DNA of 64,000 nt from Chloroflexota bacterium (GCA_024434115.1 QMIT01000008.1:1-64000), one strand, 5' to 3'. Shown: positions 9,153 to 19,217, counted from the first letter of the stretch. Notes: generated by a model from the letters alone, not told the origin. Numbers and translations: made by a program.

Positions 9153-10376
9153 ATGGACTTTTTGCTAACAGAAGAACACCTGATGGCACAAAAAATGGTG
9201 CGTGACTTCGCCCAAAGAGAGGTCTACCCCACCATCAAAGAATGGGATCGCAAACAACAAATGAATCCCGATGTGCTGCCGCGTATGGGGGAATTGGGCA
9301 TTCTTGGTATCAATATCCCCATGATGTATGGCGGTCAGGGCTTCGACTATATTACATTGGCGTTGGCGTGTGAAGAATTAGAGCGCGTAGATACAACCCT
9401 GCGCGTGGTTATGTCTGTGCATATGGGCCTCAACAGCATGGCCCTGCTGCAATGGGGGACGGAGGAGCAAAAGCAGCGGTTCTTGGTTCCACAAGCCAAA
9501 GGTGAAAAATATGCCGCGTTTGGTCTCACCGAACCCAACGCAGGCAGTGACGTGGCCGCGATGACCTCTACCGCCCGCCGTGAAGGGGATGTATATATCC
9601 TCAATGGCGAAAAAATGTGGATTAGCCTTGCCACCAAAGCCGACAACTTCCTTGTGTTTGCCAAGACCGATACCCATGCCAACCCTGCCCATGCGGGGAT
9701 CACGGCCTTCATCGTCACCAAAGATATGAAGGGCTTCACGGCTGGTGACATTCATGGCAAATTGGGCGTGCGGGCTGGTTCAACCGGCTGGTTTGCGATG
9801 GAAAACGTCGAAGTGCCTGTTGAGAATCGCTTGGGTGAAGAAGGTGAAGGCTTCTATATTGCCATGAGTTGCCTCGACAACGGACGCTATACCGTCGGTG
9901 CGGGTGCGGTTGGTTTGATCCGGGCCTGCCTCGAAGACAGCCTCAAATATTGCCATGAGCGCTCGACCTTCGGCAAAGAAATCGGCAAACACCAACTCGT
10001 CCAGCAAAAAATCGCCTATATGCAGCAGTGGTATGATGCAGGCCGTCTGCTCATTTTGAAGACGGGCTGGATGAAAAATATGGGGATGCGCAACACCCGC
10101 GAAACCAGCATGGCGAAATGGTACGCCACTGATATGAGTGTGAAGGCTGCCCTCGAAGCCATTCAAATTCACGGTGCGTATGGTTTTAGCGACGAATATG
10201 ATGTTGAGCGCTATCTCCGTAATGGTAAGGGCGCGGTGATTTATGAAGGCACCAGCGAAATTCACCAATTGATGCAAGCGGGTTATGCGCTGGGCTATCG
10301 CGTGGATCGCCCCATTCGCTGTGAATTGCCAGCTTATGATCCTGAAGTTTGGCAGCGTGAAGCTGTTATGGGCTAG
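9153..10376 (+). CDS. Acyl-CoA dehydrogenase
   Basis: 407 residues, full length for the family. It shows the N-terminal helical domain, the FAD/substrate signature [16 protein letters not shown], a middle beta domain with [20 protein letters not shown], and a C-terminal helical domain ending in the catalytic-region motif [12 protein letters not shown]. Such enzymes oxidise acyl-CoA to enoyl-CoA and pass electrons to ETF. The two ETF genes follow directly, which supports that role. Chain-length preference cannot be read from the sequence. An AAGGA lies upstream of the ATG. Confidence 0.93.
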   Translation: MDFLLTEEHLMAQKMVRDFAQREVYPTIKEWDRKQQMNPDVLPRMGELGILGINIPMMYGGQGFDYITLALACEELERVDTTLRVVMSVHMGLNSMALLQWGTEEQKQRFLVPQAKGEKYAAFGLTEPNAGSDVAAMTSTARREGDVYILNGEKMWISLATKADNFLVFAKTDTHANPAHAGITAFIVTKDMKGFTAGDIHGKLGVRAGSTGWFAMENVEVPVENRLGEEGEGFYIAMSCLDNGRYTVGAGAVGLIRACLEDSLKYCHERSTFGKEIGKHQLVQQKIAYMQQWYDAGRLLILKTGWMKNMGMRNTRETSMAKWYATDMSVKAALEAIQIHGAYGFSDEYDVERYLRNGKGAVIYEGTSEIHQLMQAGYALGYRVDRPIRCELPAYDPEVWQREAVMG

Positions 10377-10444
10377 AACGTTTTTGACGGGCATGTCTTG
10401 AACGTGCCCTCGAATTATCATTCAAAAATTAGGAGGGTTTTCAG

Positions 10445-11224
10445 TTGCACGTTGTAGTAGTTACCAAATCTACGCCTGATACCGCCGCCAAAGTGACTGT
10501 GGATGCCAGTGGCAAACCCACATGGACTGAGGCGATGGTGATTAATCCTTGGGACGAATATGCCGTTACCGAGGCCATTCTCTTAAAAGAAGCCCACAAA
10601 GGCCAAGCCACCATCCTGACCGTTGGCACGGAGGAGCATAACGAAGCCCTTAAGCAAGGGTTAGCAATTGGTCTCGACCAAGCCGCCCGTGTATGGGATG
10701 ATGCGCTGGTCGGTGCGGACAGCCTGCTCTATGCCAAAGCTGTTGCTGCTGCCATCCAAAAATTGGGTAATGTTGATCTTGTGATTTTCGGTAAGGAATT
10801 TGCGGACTTGGGCAGCGATGTCCATGTTTACCAAGTCGCCCGCAAATTAGGCTACGCGGTCTTGGGGTCGGTCTCCAAAATCCTCGAAATTGATTTTGCC
10901 GCCAAAACCATCAAAGTTGAGCGCATGTTGGAACAGGGCAAACAGATTGTCACCAGCAAACTGCCCGCCGTGATTGCCGTCCTAAAAGACATCAACGAAC
11001 CCAAATACCCTTCGTTTATCGGCATCCGCAAAGCTGCCAAAGCCGAAATTCCAGTCTGGTCACTGGCCGATCTCGGTCTGGATGCTGGCACACGCCAAAC
11101 CCAAGTCTCGGCCTATACCAATCCTCCCAAGATTGAAGGCGAGGTCGAAATCATTGAAGGCGCATCGGCAGCCGAAAAAGCGGCAAAATTGGCGGATAAA
11201 CTGATTGAAGCGAAGGTGATTTAA
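10445..11224 (+). CDS. etfB: Electron transfer flavoprotein beta subunit
   Basis: 259 residues. Translation starts at a TTG (10445), supported by a strong AGGAGGG site 8 nt upstream; no ATG or GTG gives the conserved N-terminus HVVVVTKSTPDT. Family features include NPWDEYAVTEAILLKE, the AMP-binding-region LVIFGKEFADLGSDVHVYQVARKLG and the recognition-loop region LPAVIAVLKDINEPKYPS. With EtfA it forms a heterodimer taking electrons from acyl-CoA dehydrogenase. It lies 2 bp before etfA. Confidence 0.93.
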   Translation: MHVVVVTKSTPDTAAKVTVDASGKPTWTEAMVINPWDEYAVTEAILLKEAHKGQATILTVGTEEHNEALKQGLAIGLDQAARVWDDALVGADSLLYAKAVAAAIQKLGNVDLVIFGKEFADLGSDVHVYQVARKLGYAVLGSVSKILEIDFAAKTIKVERMLEQGKQIVTSKLPAVIAVLKDINEPKYPSFIGIRKAAKAEIPVWSLADLGLDAGTRQTQVSAYTNPPKIEGEVEIIEGASAAEKAAKLADKLIEAKVI

Positions 11225-11226
11225 CA

Positions 11227-12195
11227 ATGGCGAACGTTTTTATCTGGGCAGAACACTTTAATGGCAAATTGGTGCAGGCTTCCCGTGAAGCACTGGGGCT
11301 TGGCAGCACACTCGGTGATGTGACAGCGCTGGTATTCGGCAAGGGCGTGGATGAAGTCGCCAAAGAAGCCTTTGCCTATGGGGCAAAAAAGGTTATTAAG
11401 GCCGATGATGCGACCCTAGCCGATTTCCGCACCGAACCTTATACCACCCTGCTGTCAAAGGTGGTCAAGGATAACAACCCCGACTTTGTATTGGCTGCCG
11501 CAACGGTGCGAGGCCGCGAGGTCATGGGGGGTGCTTCCGCCGATTTGGACGCAGGTATCCTCAGCGATGTGACTGATTTAAAGGTCGAGGGTGGCAAGCT
11601 GGTAGCGACCCGTGCAGTGTATTCTGGCAAGGTCATCTCCACCGAGGCCTATGTCGGCAGTGGCCCGCAGTTCGCCACATTGCGTAACCGTGCATTCAAG
11701 GCCCCTGCTCCCGATACCAGCCGCAGTGGGGAGGTCAGTAGCGTTAGCCCGGTGTTGAGCGAAGACCAGATTGCGACCAAGCAAGTGTCATTTGAGGAAA
11801 GCGTTGGGCAGGTCAATTTATCCGATGCGGCGATTATCGTGTCCGGTGGACGCGGTGTCGGTGGGCCGGATGGATTCAAACCCGTGCGTGAATTAGCTGC
11901 CGTTTTGGGCGGTGCTGTTGGAGCCAGCCGTGCCACTGTGGACGCTGGATGGATTCCCTATGCCCATCAAGTGGGGCAAACCGGCAAGGTCGTCAGCCCT
12001 GATTTATATATTGCGTGTGGGATTTCCGGCGCAATTCAACATCAAGCAGGGATGCGTACCAGCAAGACCATCGTAGCGATCAACAAAGATGGGGAAGCGC
12101 CCATTTTCAAGCTGGCCCGTTATGGGGTCGTGCATGACTTGTTCGAGTTCCTGCCGGAATTGACAAAGGCATTCAAGGAACGCTTGGGCAAGTAA
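11227..12195 (+). CDS. etfA: Electron transfer flavoprotein alpha subunit
   Basis: 322 residues, normal length. The C-terminal FAD domain is intact: SGGRGVGGPDGFKPV, the SRATVDAGW motif, HQVGQTGKVVSPDLYIACG, and GISGAIQHQAGM. The N-terminal domain resembles that of EtfB. The protein binds FAD and passes electrons to ETF:quinone oxidoreductase or another acceptor, which is not in this window. It is the last gene of the dehydrogenase-etfB-etfA operon and is followed by an intrinsic terminator. Confidence 0.94.
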   Translation: MANVFIWAEHFNGKLVQASREALGLGSTLGDVTALVFGKGVDEVAKEAFAYGAKKVIKADDATLADFRTEPYTTLLSKVVKDNNPDFVLAAATVRGREVMGGASADLDAGILSDVTDLKVEGGKLVATRAVYSGKVISTEAYVGSGPQFATLRNRAFKAPAPDTSRSGEVSSVSPVLSEDQIATKQVSFEESVGQVNLSDAAIIVSGGRGVGGPDGFKPVRELAAVLGGAVGASRATVDAGWIPYAHQVGQTGKVVSPDLYIACGISGAIQHQAGMRTSKTIVAINKDGEAPIFKLARYGVVHDLFEFLPELTKAFKERLGK

Positions 12196-12212
12196 TTCAC
12201 TAGAAAACAAAA

Positions 12213-12241
12213 GGCCGGGGTTTTTTATGCCTCGGCTTTTT
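12213..12241 (+). terminator. Intrinsic terminator after etfA
   Basis: GCCGGGG (12214-12220) pairs with CCTCGGC (12230-12236) with one G-U, flanked by A-rich and T-rich arms, and followed by five T. On the minus strand the wobble becomes an A-C mismatch, so the hairpin favours the plus strand. Confidence 0.8.
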
Positions 12242-12581
12242 AATTGTCCGTCCGTCGAATCGCGGCGACCTCCCGCTCCTTGAGCACCTCTTCCAGTTCG
12301 ACAATATCATCTTCATCCATCAACTGCATCAGGCGTTCAATGCGGCCCTGCTCGGTACGTTTGAGTTTTTTGCGCTCGGCCTGCTCCCTTGAGTCGTGTT
12401 CGCTAGCCGTGTTAACGGCAGCAGTACCCAATACTGCCGCTATGGCTAAAATAGCGATCACGGCTACGACATTACCCCCTCCCAGTGTTGTAGCGGCATC
12501 CGAAGCAAAAACCGCGATCATCACTCCCAAAAACGCTAACCAAATAGTCATCGTCGCAACGAATTTTCCAAATGAGTGCAT
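12240..12581 (-). CDS. Small two-helix membrane protein with charged coiled-coil tail
   Basis: 113 residues. Two hydrophobic segments (about 8-27 and 37-57) are followed by a highly charged region (SREQAERKKLKRTEQGRIE...) likely to form a coiled coil, ending in ELEEVLKEREVAAIRR. The tail resembles the short domain often annotated as SHOCT-like or phage-shock-like, but I cannot assign it to a family. It sits between the ETF terminator and the histidine kinase, with 74 bp to the kinase stop. Function unknown. Confidence 0.65.
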   Translation of the reverse strand: MHSFGKFVATMTIWLAFLGVMIAVFASDAATTLGGGNVVAVIAILAIAAVLGTAAVNTASEHDSREQAERKKLKRTEQGRIERLMQLMDEDDIVELEEVLKEREVAAIRRTDN

Positions 12582-12655
12582 AAATAAACCCGCCTTTAGC
12601 CAAAAAATCGGTCTAAATTCATTATACGTTTTTCTCGATTATCAAGTTTCGCGGA

Positions 12656-15007
12656 TTAGGCCAATGCCTTGTGATGGGCAACCGGAGCAGGGGAGGTTGC
12701 TTTGGGGATGGTAAAAAAGAAACAGGCGCCTTGCCCCACTTCACTTTCCACCCAAATTTTACCGCCGTGCCCCTTGATGACACTGGCAGCGATGGCAAGA
12801 CCCAGCCCCGTCCCGCCAAATTGTCGGGTGGTGCTGCCGTCCACTTGATAAAATCGGCGGAAAATACGCTCATGTTCTTCGGGGGGAATGCCAATGCCCT
12901 CGTCGCGTACACTGACTTGCACCATCGGTGAGTTGGTGTCCACAATCGTAATTTCGATGCTTGACCCACCCTCACTAAATTTGATGGCGTTGTCAATTAG
13001 GGCTTCAAATACTTCAGTAATCTTGACCCGGTCAATCGTGACTGACGGCAAATTGGGTTGGGCACGTAGCAAGATGCGAATATTGGCAGATTCAGCCTTT
13101 CCACTGAGCGAACGGGCCGCTAAGGTAGCCACCTGTTCCAACCGTGCCGTAGCGAAATCGAGCATCCCGCTGCTAGTGGAATGCGCGGCGATAATGTCCT
13201 TGACCAAATCAGCAATCCGCTGGGATTTTTGAATCACCAACTCGGAGGTTTTAAGTTGCTCGGCGTTTAGTTCGCCAAAATGCCCATCAATCAACAAGCT
13301 CATATAACCCAACACATGCGTCAGTGGGGTACTGAGTTCGTGCGATAGATTTTGCAGCAATTGATCTTTAATGCGATCATTATCCTCAAGTTCCCGATAC
13401 GCCTTTTCGAGAGCCTTAGCCCGTTGATCCAAAGAGGAATAGAGATTGACATTTTCCAGCGCGTTCGCCACGATATTGGCGATCCCTTGACACAAGGAAA
13501 ATTCGCTGGAATCAAAGGGGCGACGTTCGTGGGTCATCAACAACAATAGGCCAACAATTTGCCCGTAGGTGATGAGCGGCACGATTAGACATCCCCCGAC
13601 TCCCATACTTCTCAAATAGACCTGATCCCCCGGCAAGTTTTTGTCATTATCCACCAGTACAAAATAGGGCTGGCCTTCCGACGCCACCGATTGCATGATG
13701 GGATATTGTTCCAAATCCCAAACCGGCCCTTGGGTACTGTCCCATGTAGTCCGGCGTATTTCTACTGTATCATGCAAATTCGAGGGGATAGAGAGAACGA
13801 CTTCTGCCCGACTAATCCATCGGTTTCGGTCAACATCATGCGTGATGAGTAGTGTGCGTTGAATATCAAGGGTCTCTCGCAGACGACTAATGATGTGTTC
13901 CAAGATGATTTCAAATTCCATCGTTGTCGAGACAGCTTCACTCGCCTCCAACAAGATGCCTAGTTCCGTTAGACGACGTTGGGTTTGGTCATGGAGACTG
14001 GCATTATGAATAGCGACAGCCGCAGATGCGCCGAGGCTTTCCAATACGGCCAAATCCCCTTCGTTAAAGACCCCCAATTCCTTATTGATAACCTCTAACA
14101 CGCCAATTACAGTATCAGCACTTTTGAGTGGCACAGCCGCAACGGAATTGATATTGAGATGAGGATCACGGAAAATATCGGGGCCAAAGAGGGGATCGTT
14201 GGCGACATCCTGAATAAGCAGTGGTTGGGCCTGAAAAGCGACCCACCCCGGTATACCGTGCCCCAATGGGATACGTTGGCCGTGTCGTGTTTCAGCATAG
14301 GGGCCAACTGTCGCCACGTAAATCAATTCATCAGGGTTATCTGAATCACGCAGCAGAATTGAAGCGACGACACTTTGCACAACCTGTTTCGCAGAAGACA
14401 GGATCGTTTCCACTACCTCCGGCAGAGACAGCGCGGAACTGATCGCACGGGAGGCTTGATTAAGCGCTTCGAGGCGTTTGGTCTGCTGCTCTAATTCCTG
14501 CCCACGCCGATAGGCCTCAGTAATGTCGCTTTTCTCCGTCAGTCGTTCATTTTCAAGCTGCAAAACGGCTTGGCGACATAGGAGTTGAGTCATTTTTTGC
14601 GACGGCCCATCGTCCAATATTTCATCTTGGGAGGCAGCCGTCACCAGCAGGCCAAACGGTTCGTCATGTAGCCCAATCACCGGAAAAAGGCTGATATAAT
14701 CCAATTCAAGCTGCTTTAGGGCTTTTGCGATGGGTGCTCCTCCATTAACCGTCTTTAATTGATCGGCATGGAGATTGACCAGCGACACGTTGTTGAGCAA
14801 AATTTCAGCCAGTGGGTTATCACTGTGTTTAAAGGGGAAGCGCTTGTCGGGCCAATAGCTGTAAATAAGCCACAAAAACAAATTTTCGGTATCTGGGCCA
14901 CCACTAGCACTGATTGAATGGGTATACAAAAATTGTTCACGACGCGCAATGAACCATACCAATTTGCATGGCAGTGCATCTAAAGCAATTTGGGTCAGAG
15001 CTTCCAT
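12656..15007 (-). CDS. Multi-GAF sensor histidine kinase
   Basis: 783 residues, no membrane helix, so cytosolic. Order: an N-terminal GAF-like region (about 1-150), a short coiled coil (about 155-185), a clear GAF domain (about 185-330, including PLGHGIPGWVAF and AAVPLKSADTVIGVLEVIN), a third GAF-like domain (about 345-510), a coiled coil, HisKA with the phospho-accepting His near residue 556 in LSHELSTPLTHVLGY, and HATPase with DNAIKFS, DEGIGIPPEEHERIF and GGTGLGLAIA. It should sense a soluble ligand or redox state and phosphorylate a receiver protein. No receiver is adjacent; candidates in the window are the orphan regulators at 8558 and 60932. Confidence 0.92.
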   Translation of the reverse strand: MEALTQIALDALPCKLVWFIARREQFLYTHSISASGGPDTENLFLWLIYSYWPDKRFPFKHSDNPLAEILLNNVSLVNLHADQLKTVNGGAPIAKALKQLELDYISLFPVIGLHDEPFGLLVTAASQDEILDDGPSQKMTQLLCRQAVLQLENERLTEKSDITEAYRRGQELEQQTKRLEALNQASRAISSALSLPEVVETILSSAKQVVQSVVASILLRDSDNPDELIYVATVGPYAETRHGQRIPLGHGIPGWVAFQAQPLLIQDVANDPLFGPDIFRDPHLNINSVAAVPLKSADTVIGVLEVINKELGVFNEGDLAVLESLGASAAVAIHNASLHDQTQRRLTELGILLEASEAVSTTMEFEIILEHIISRLRETLDIQRTLLITHDVDRNRWISRAEVVLSIPSNLHDTVEIRRTTWDSTQGPVWDLEQYPIMQSVASEGQPYFVLVDNDKNLPGDQVYLRSMGVGGCLIVPLITYGQIVGLLLLMTHERRPFDSSEFSLCQGIANIVANALENVNLYSSLDQRAKALEKAYRELEDNDRIKDQLLQNLSHELSTPLTHVLGYMSLLIDGHFGELNAEQLKTSELVIQKSQRIADLVKDIIAAHSTSSGMLDFATARLEQVATLAARSLSGKAESANIRILLRAQPNLPSVTIDRVKITEVFEALIDNAIKFSEGGSSIEITIVDTNSPMVQVSVRDEGIGIPPEEHERIFRRFYQVDGSTTRQFGGTGLGLAIAASVIKGHGGKIWVESEVGQGACFFFTIPKATSPAPVAHHKALA

Positions 15008-15031
15008 AGATAGATTTGAACTTGCACTAAT

Positions 15032-15940
15032 TCATGAAACCAGCGCTACAATCAACCATACTAACATCAAGGTATTGACGACAGTCAAGAACTCGCGTTG
15101 TACTAATGCAATATTATCATCAGTCTCGCTACCCCGCATATCCGTTTTTACATTTCGCAGGACAATATGTACTACAATTATCGTCACGATCAATACTGGC
15201 AACAGCCAGATGGGGAATGCCCCCATTAAAATCGCTGCCAAGAAACCCAATAATGCTCCGACGAGGGAAGCTGGGGCTAAGATCTGCGTGATACGTAGAC
15301 CTAAAATACTGGCAGTGTTATGGAGTCCGGCTGCTCGGTCGGCTTCGTAATCCCGTACTTGGTTATACAGTTGACCATAGGCCGAAATCAAAAATGTCCC
15401 CAAGACCATCGTCCATAAATAGCCAATATGTGTGGTGTAGATGAAAAACGCTGCCAAAAATAACAGGGTGCTCAGAAACATGGCGTGCGACAAAATATCC
15501 ACCAGTGGGCGTGCTTTTAGGCGTACTAAATGCCACGAATAGAGATGCGCCAAAATCAGGATAATTGCCCCCACCACAAAAGCCCGCCACCCTGCCAGTG
15601 CATAACAAACCGCTGACAAGCCAAACATGATAATCGAAGCTGTCCAACCCACTTTTTTGGAAAGCTCGCCGCTGGAAATTGGATTACGGCGGGCGCGATC
15701 TGGGTCATGGGTATCATCCACTGCGTCCTCAATATCATTAATCATAAAGGCATAGGCCATCGCACTCATATTGGCGATGAACACCACAAATAAACGCCAG
15801 TCTAGGGTCGCGCCACGCACTTCATAGGCCAACAGGCCTCCTAACCACGTTAGAATGGACGTAAAAGCCCAAAATTCTTGCCAACGAGTCAGCTTAAGAA
15901 TCGCCTGAAGGGTGTTAGAAGTGGCTGCACGAGTCAACAC
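15032..15940 (-). CDS. UbiA-family prenyltransferase
   Basis: 302 residues from a GTG at 15940, chosen because AAGGAG lies 7 nt before it; an upstream GTG would add ten residues that include this ribosome site. About eight or nine membrane helices. Both prenyl-diphosphate-binding Asp motifs are present: NDIEDAVDDTHDPDR with following RNPISSG, and NQVRDYEADRAAGLHNT. The family joins isoprenoid chains to aromatic or other acceptors (quinones, haem, chlorophyll, archaeal-type lipids). The acceptor here cannot be told from context. It ends 24 bp upstream of the histidine kinase start. Confidence 0.9.
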   Translation of the reverse strand: MLTRAATSNTLQAILKLTRWQEFWAFTSILTWLGGLLAYEVRGATLDWRLFVVFIANMSAMAYAFMINDIEDAVDDTHDPDRARRNPISSGELSKKVGWTASIIMFGLSAVCYALAGWRAFVVGAIILILAHLYSWHLVRLKARPLVDILSHAMFLSTLLFLAAFFIYTTHIGYLWTMVLGTFLISAYGQLYNQVRDYEADRAAGLHNTASILGLRITQILAPASLVGALLGFLAAILMGAFPIWLLPVLIVTIIVVHIVLRNVKTDMRGSETDDNIALVQREFLTVVNTLMLVWLIVALVS

Positions 15941-16052
15941 GTAAAAGCTCCTTTGGAGGAAGAAATACACCTTGAAGTCTACCCCGCATTCAGATGTGTG
16001 ACCACCCCATACCCCCCTAACGAAAAAAGAGTGACTTTCGGCCTACGCGGAT

Positions 16053-16121
16053 AGTCTCATTTTGAACTGACAAATCTGGCCCAATACTTTTAGTATCAAG
16101 TCTGACAGAAGGAGTGAGACT
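16053..16121 (+). promoter_or_regulatory. Leader/promoter region of the CoA-transferase gene with inverted repeats
   Basis: AGTCTCA (16053-16059) and TGAGACT (16115-16121) are complementary and bracket a smaller ATACT-TTT-AGTAT repeat. TTGAAC at 16062 and TACTTT at 16085 are 17 bp apart, a weak promoter match. Function is not demonstrated. Confidence 0.3.
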
Positions 16122-16183
16122 TACTTTGCCAATTAAAACTCACCAGCTTTACCGATCAGATGAAGTTACCGGAGGCCACACAA

Positions 16184-17542
16184 ATGGAATGGCTTAACCA
16201 ATATCAGCCAAAACTTGTATCCGCAGCGAAAGCCATCAGCATGATTAAAAACAAAAATCGTGTTTTTCTGACTGGCAACTGCTCAGTTCCCCAAACCCTA
16301 CTCAAAGCATTAGTAGACTATGCCCCGAATCTGTGCGATGTTGAAATCGTGCAGGTCTTGGCAATGGCAGGCAGTGATTATGTTGCGCCCGCAATGACCC
16401 CCCACCTGCGGGTCAACACCTTGTTCATTAGTGAGAATGTGCGTCAAGCCGTCAATGATGGGCGGGCCGACTTTACCCCCGCTTTCCTTTCGGAAATTCC
16501 GGGGCTATTTTCATCAGGCCGTTTGCCGATTGATGTGGCGCTGATTCAGGTCAGCCCGCCTGACGATCACGGTTACTGTTCGTTTGGCATTGAAGTCGGC
16601 GTCACCAGAACTGCTGCCTACTCAGCCAAAATCATCATCGCCGAAGTCAATCCTAAGATGCCACGCACTCTCGGCGACAGTTTCATCCATGTCTCCAAAC
16701 TCGACTACATTGTTGAGGTAGACTATGAACTGCCTGAAATCCATATGGCGGCTGGCGGCGAAATTACCGACCGGATTGCCCGTCATATCGCAGCCCTGAT
16801 TCCAGACGGGGCATGTCTGCAAACCGGAATTGGTGGTATTCCGACGGCGGTACTGCATTACCTTACCAATCACAAACATCTGGGTGTCCACACTGAGCTA
16901 TTTTCTGACGGTGTGATTGATCTGGTCAATAAAGGCGTCATCACCTGCGAACGCAAGACCTTCCACCCCGGCAAAATCATCGCAGGGTTTATGCTTGGCA
17001 CGAAGCGCCTCTATAATTTTGTCAATGACAATCCGATTGTCGAAATCCACCCCACCGAATATGTCAACGATCCCTACCTCATCGCCAAAAATGACAAGAT
17101 GGTCGCCATCAATTCCGCGATTGAAGTGGATTTGACCGGGCAAGTTTGCGCGGACAGCATTGGCCCCTATTTCTATTCAGGTGTCGGTGGTCAATTGGAC
17201 TTCGTTCGTGGGGCGGCCCGCAGCAAAGGTGGATTGCCCATTATCGCCCTGCCGAGCACCGCGAAAGATGATACGGTCAGTCGTATTGTGCCAGTTTTGA
17301 AATCGGGCGCTGGCGTGGTCACAACTCGTAATGATGTGCATTTTGTAGCTACAGAGTACGGGATTGCCGATTTGTACGGACGCACCATCCGTGAACGAGC
17401 AATGGCCTTGGTAGACATTGCGCATCCCAATTTCCGCGCCGAACTTGCTGAAGAAGCCGAACGTACCTATCACCTCCCGCGTTGGGAAGTGACCCGTGAT
17501 TTCCCAATTAGTGAAGAAGAATTAACGCCCGCTGAGGCCTAG
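16184..17542 (+). CDS. Acetyl-CoA hydrolase/4-hydroxybutyrate CoA-transferase family
   Basis: 452 residues from the ATG at 16184, preceded by GGAGG at 8 nt; an ATG 24 nt upstream has no ribosome site. The family signature is complete: QVSPPDDHGYCSFGIEV, GIGGIPTAVLHYL, and the catalytic Glu in HTELFSDGVIDL at about residue 236. The C-terminal domain has GGQLDFVRGAARSKGG and VVTTRNDVHFVATEYG. Enzymes of this family move CoA between acids via a glutamyl-CoA intermediate. It resembles 4-hydroxybutyrate or butyrate:acetate CoA-transferases more than succinyl-CoA types, but substrates are not decided. It stands alone, 84 bp before comM. Confidence 0.9.
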   Translation: MEWLNQYQPKLVSAAKAISMIKNKNRVFLTGNCSVPQTLLKALVDYAPNLCDVEIVQVLAMAGSDYVAPAMTPHLRVNTLFISENVRQAVNDGRADFTPAFLSEIPGLFSSGRLPIDVALIQVSPPDDHGYCSFGIEVGVTRTAAYSAKIIIAEVNPKMPRTLGDSFIHVSKLDYIVEVDYELPEIHMAAGGEITDRIARHIAALIPDGACLQTGIGGIPTAVLHYLTNHKHLGVHTELFSDGVIDLVNKGVITCERKTFHPGKIIAGFMLGTKRLYNFVNDNPIVEIHPTEYVNDPYLIAKNDKMVAINSAIEVDLTGQVCADSIGPYFYSGVGGQLDFVRGAARSKGGLPIIALPSTAKDDTVSRIVPVLKSGAGVVTTRNDVHFVATEYGIADLYGRTIRERAMALVDIAHPNFRAELAEEAERTYHLPRWEVTRDFPISEEELTPAEA

Positions 17543-17554
17543 ATGATTCCATTG

Positions 17555-17596
17555 GTAGCGCAGGATGGCAACGTCGTTCATAATAAACTGCGCTAC
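17555..17596 (+). repeat. 9-bp inverted repeat between CoA-transferase and comM
   Basis: GTAGCGCAG (17555-17563) pairs perfectly with CTGCGCTAC (17588-17596) around a 24-nt loop. There is no T-run, so it is not a standard intrinsic terminator. It may protect the upstream mRNA 3' end or regulate comM. Confidence 0.45.
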
Positions 17597-17626
17597 TAGC
17601 TATCATTTGACTCAGGATAAAAACAC

Positions 17627-19165
17627 ATGCTGGCAGTTGTTCACTCATGCGCCTTACTTGGCCTAGAGGGTGAAATCGTTGAAGTGCAGGTAGACTATTC
17701 GGCCTCCAGTCTACCTGCTTTTCAGGTGGTCGGTCTCCCAGATACCGCCGTGCAAGAAAGCCGCGAACGAGTGCGGGCCGCCATCAAGAACACAGGCCTA
17801 ACTTTCAACAATCAACGCTATATCGTCAACCTCGCCCCCGCCGACCTCCGCAAAGAAGGCCCTGCATATGATTTGCCAATGGCGGTTGGAGTCTTATGCG
17901 CCACCGATCAATTACCCATTCCAACCACTGAAGACGCGGTTTTTCTGGGTGAATTAGGGTTAGACGGACGTGTCCGGCATGTACGCGGCATCCTTTCGAT
18001 GGTGCATAAGGCATGGGAGAGTGGTTTTGAACGGGCCTATGTCCCCGCTGATGATGCGTCGCAGGCTGCCCTTGTCCCCGATATTGAAATTATCCCCGTT
18101 GAAACGCTTGGTCAGTTGGTCGAACATCTCTACGACCTCAATGTGATTCCGCCCTACAACCGGAATAGCTCCGGCTTGTATGGTGAAAGTCAATTGATGC
18201 AAGGTCTGGTGGATTTCCAAGACATCAAAGGGCAGGAGCACGTCAAACGGGGTCTCGAAGTCTCTGCGGCTGGTTCGCACAATGTTTTGATGGTCGGTAG
18301 CCCCGGTGTCGGCAAGACACTGTTAGCGCGTGCCCTCCCCGGCATTTTGCCCCAGATGGCGATTTCCGAAGCCCTTGAAGTCACGCGCATCTATTCCGTC
18401 GCCGATTTACTGCCCGGCGACCATCCTCTGATTCAATCGAGGCCCTTTCGTGCTCCCCACCACACTATTTCAGAAGCAGGATTAGTGGGGGGTGGCAGTT
18501 ATCCCCGCCCCGGCGAAATAACTTTGGCACATAGGGGAATTCTCTTCTTGGACGAATTCCTTGAGTTCGGGACGCATACCTTAGAAGTGCTGCGCCAACC
18601 CATTGAAGATAAATTTGTCACCATCAGCCGCGCCAAAGTCGCCCTGACCTTTCCAGCGAGTTTTATGCTCATCGCCGCCATGAATCCCTGTCCCTGCGGA
18701 TATTTAGGCGACCCGGTTCACCGCTGTACATGCAGTGATTCGATGATTCGCAATTATCAAAAACGCATTTCTGGCCCACTGCTGGATCGCATTGATATTC
18801 ATTTGGATGTGCCGCGCGTGGATTACGATAAATTGACCGATGCCCGACGTGGTGAGCCTTCTGCCCATGTGCAAAATCGTGTCGAGACGGCCCGCGCCCG
18901 CCAACGTGAACGATTTAAAAACAGCCCCCGTCTCCATTCCAACGCTGACATGGGGGCCAGTGAAATCCGTGATTATTGCGAGATGCAGCCTGACGCCGAA
19001 AAATTGATTAATGCCACCCTACGCCAGATGCAACTCAGTGCCCGTGCCTATCATCGTATTTTGAAGCTGTCCCGCACCATCGCCGACCTCGCCGACCATG
19101 ACCGAATCGAAGTTGTGGATATGGCGGAAGCGATCCAATATCGCCCACGACGCCTAAATGTTTGA
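17627..19165 (+). CDS. comM: YifB/ComM family Mg-chelatase-like AAA+ ATPase
   Basis: 512 residues, full length. An N-terminal Lon-protease-like domain (GLEGEIVEVQVDYS, ESRERVRAAIKNTG) is followed by the Mg-chelatase AAA+ core with Walker A GSPGVGKTLLAR at about 223 and Walker B GILFLDEF at about 304. Next come the Cys-rich segment CPCGYLGDPVHRCTC and the C-terminal helical domain LSARAYHRILKLSRTIADL. ComM is a branch-migration helicase that aids integration of incoming DNA during transformation. The gene name follows the family; competence is not shown here. An AGGA lies 9 nt upstream. Confidence 0.93.
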   Translation: MLAVVHSCALLGLEGEIVEVQVDYSASSLPAFQVVGLPDTAVQESRERVRAAIKNTGLTFNNQRYIVNLAPADLRKEGPAYDLPMAVGVLCATDQLPIPTTEDAVFLGELGLDGRVRHVRGILSMVHKAWESGFERAYVPADDASQAALVPDIEIIPVETLGQLVEHLYDLNVIPPYNRNSSGLYGESQLMQGLVDFQDIKGQEHVKRGLEVSAAGSHNVLMVGSPGVGKTLLARALPGILPQMAISEALEVTRIYSVADLLPGDHPLIQSRPFRAPHHTISEAGLVGGGSYPRPGEITLAHRGILFLDEFLEFGTHTLEVLRQPIEDKFVTISRAKVALTFPASFMLIAAMNPCPCGYLGDPVHRCTCSDSMIRNYQKRISGPLLDRIDIHLDVPRVDYDKLTDARRGEPSAHVQNRVETARARQRERFKNSPRLHSNADMGASEIRDYCEMQPDAEKLINATLRQMQLSARAYHRILKLSRTIADLADHDRIEVVDMAEAIQYRPRRLNV

Positions 19166-19217
19166 TTTCACTTTCATTCAATTCCATCTGTTTGAGAGTA
19201 TTTGAAGGATGTACGAG

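Noticed and set aside
9780..10421. Minus-strand open frame of 213 codons over acyl-CoA dehydrogenase
   Set aside because: It mirrors the dehydrogenase coding frame; its composition and lack of motif mark it as a shadow.
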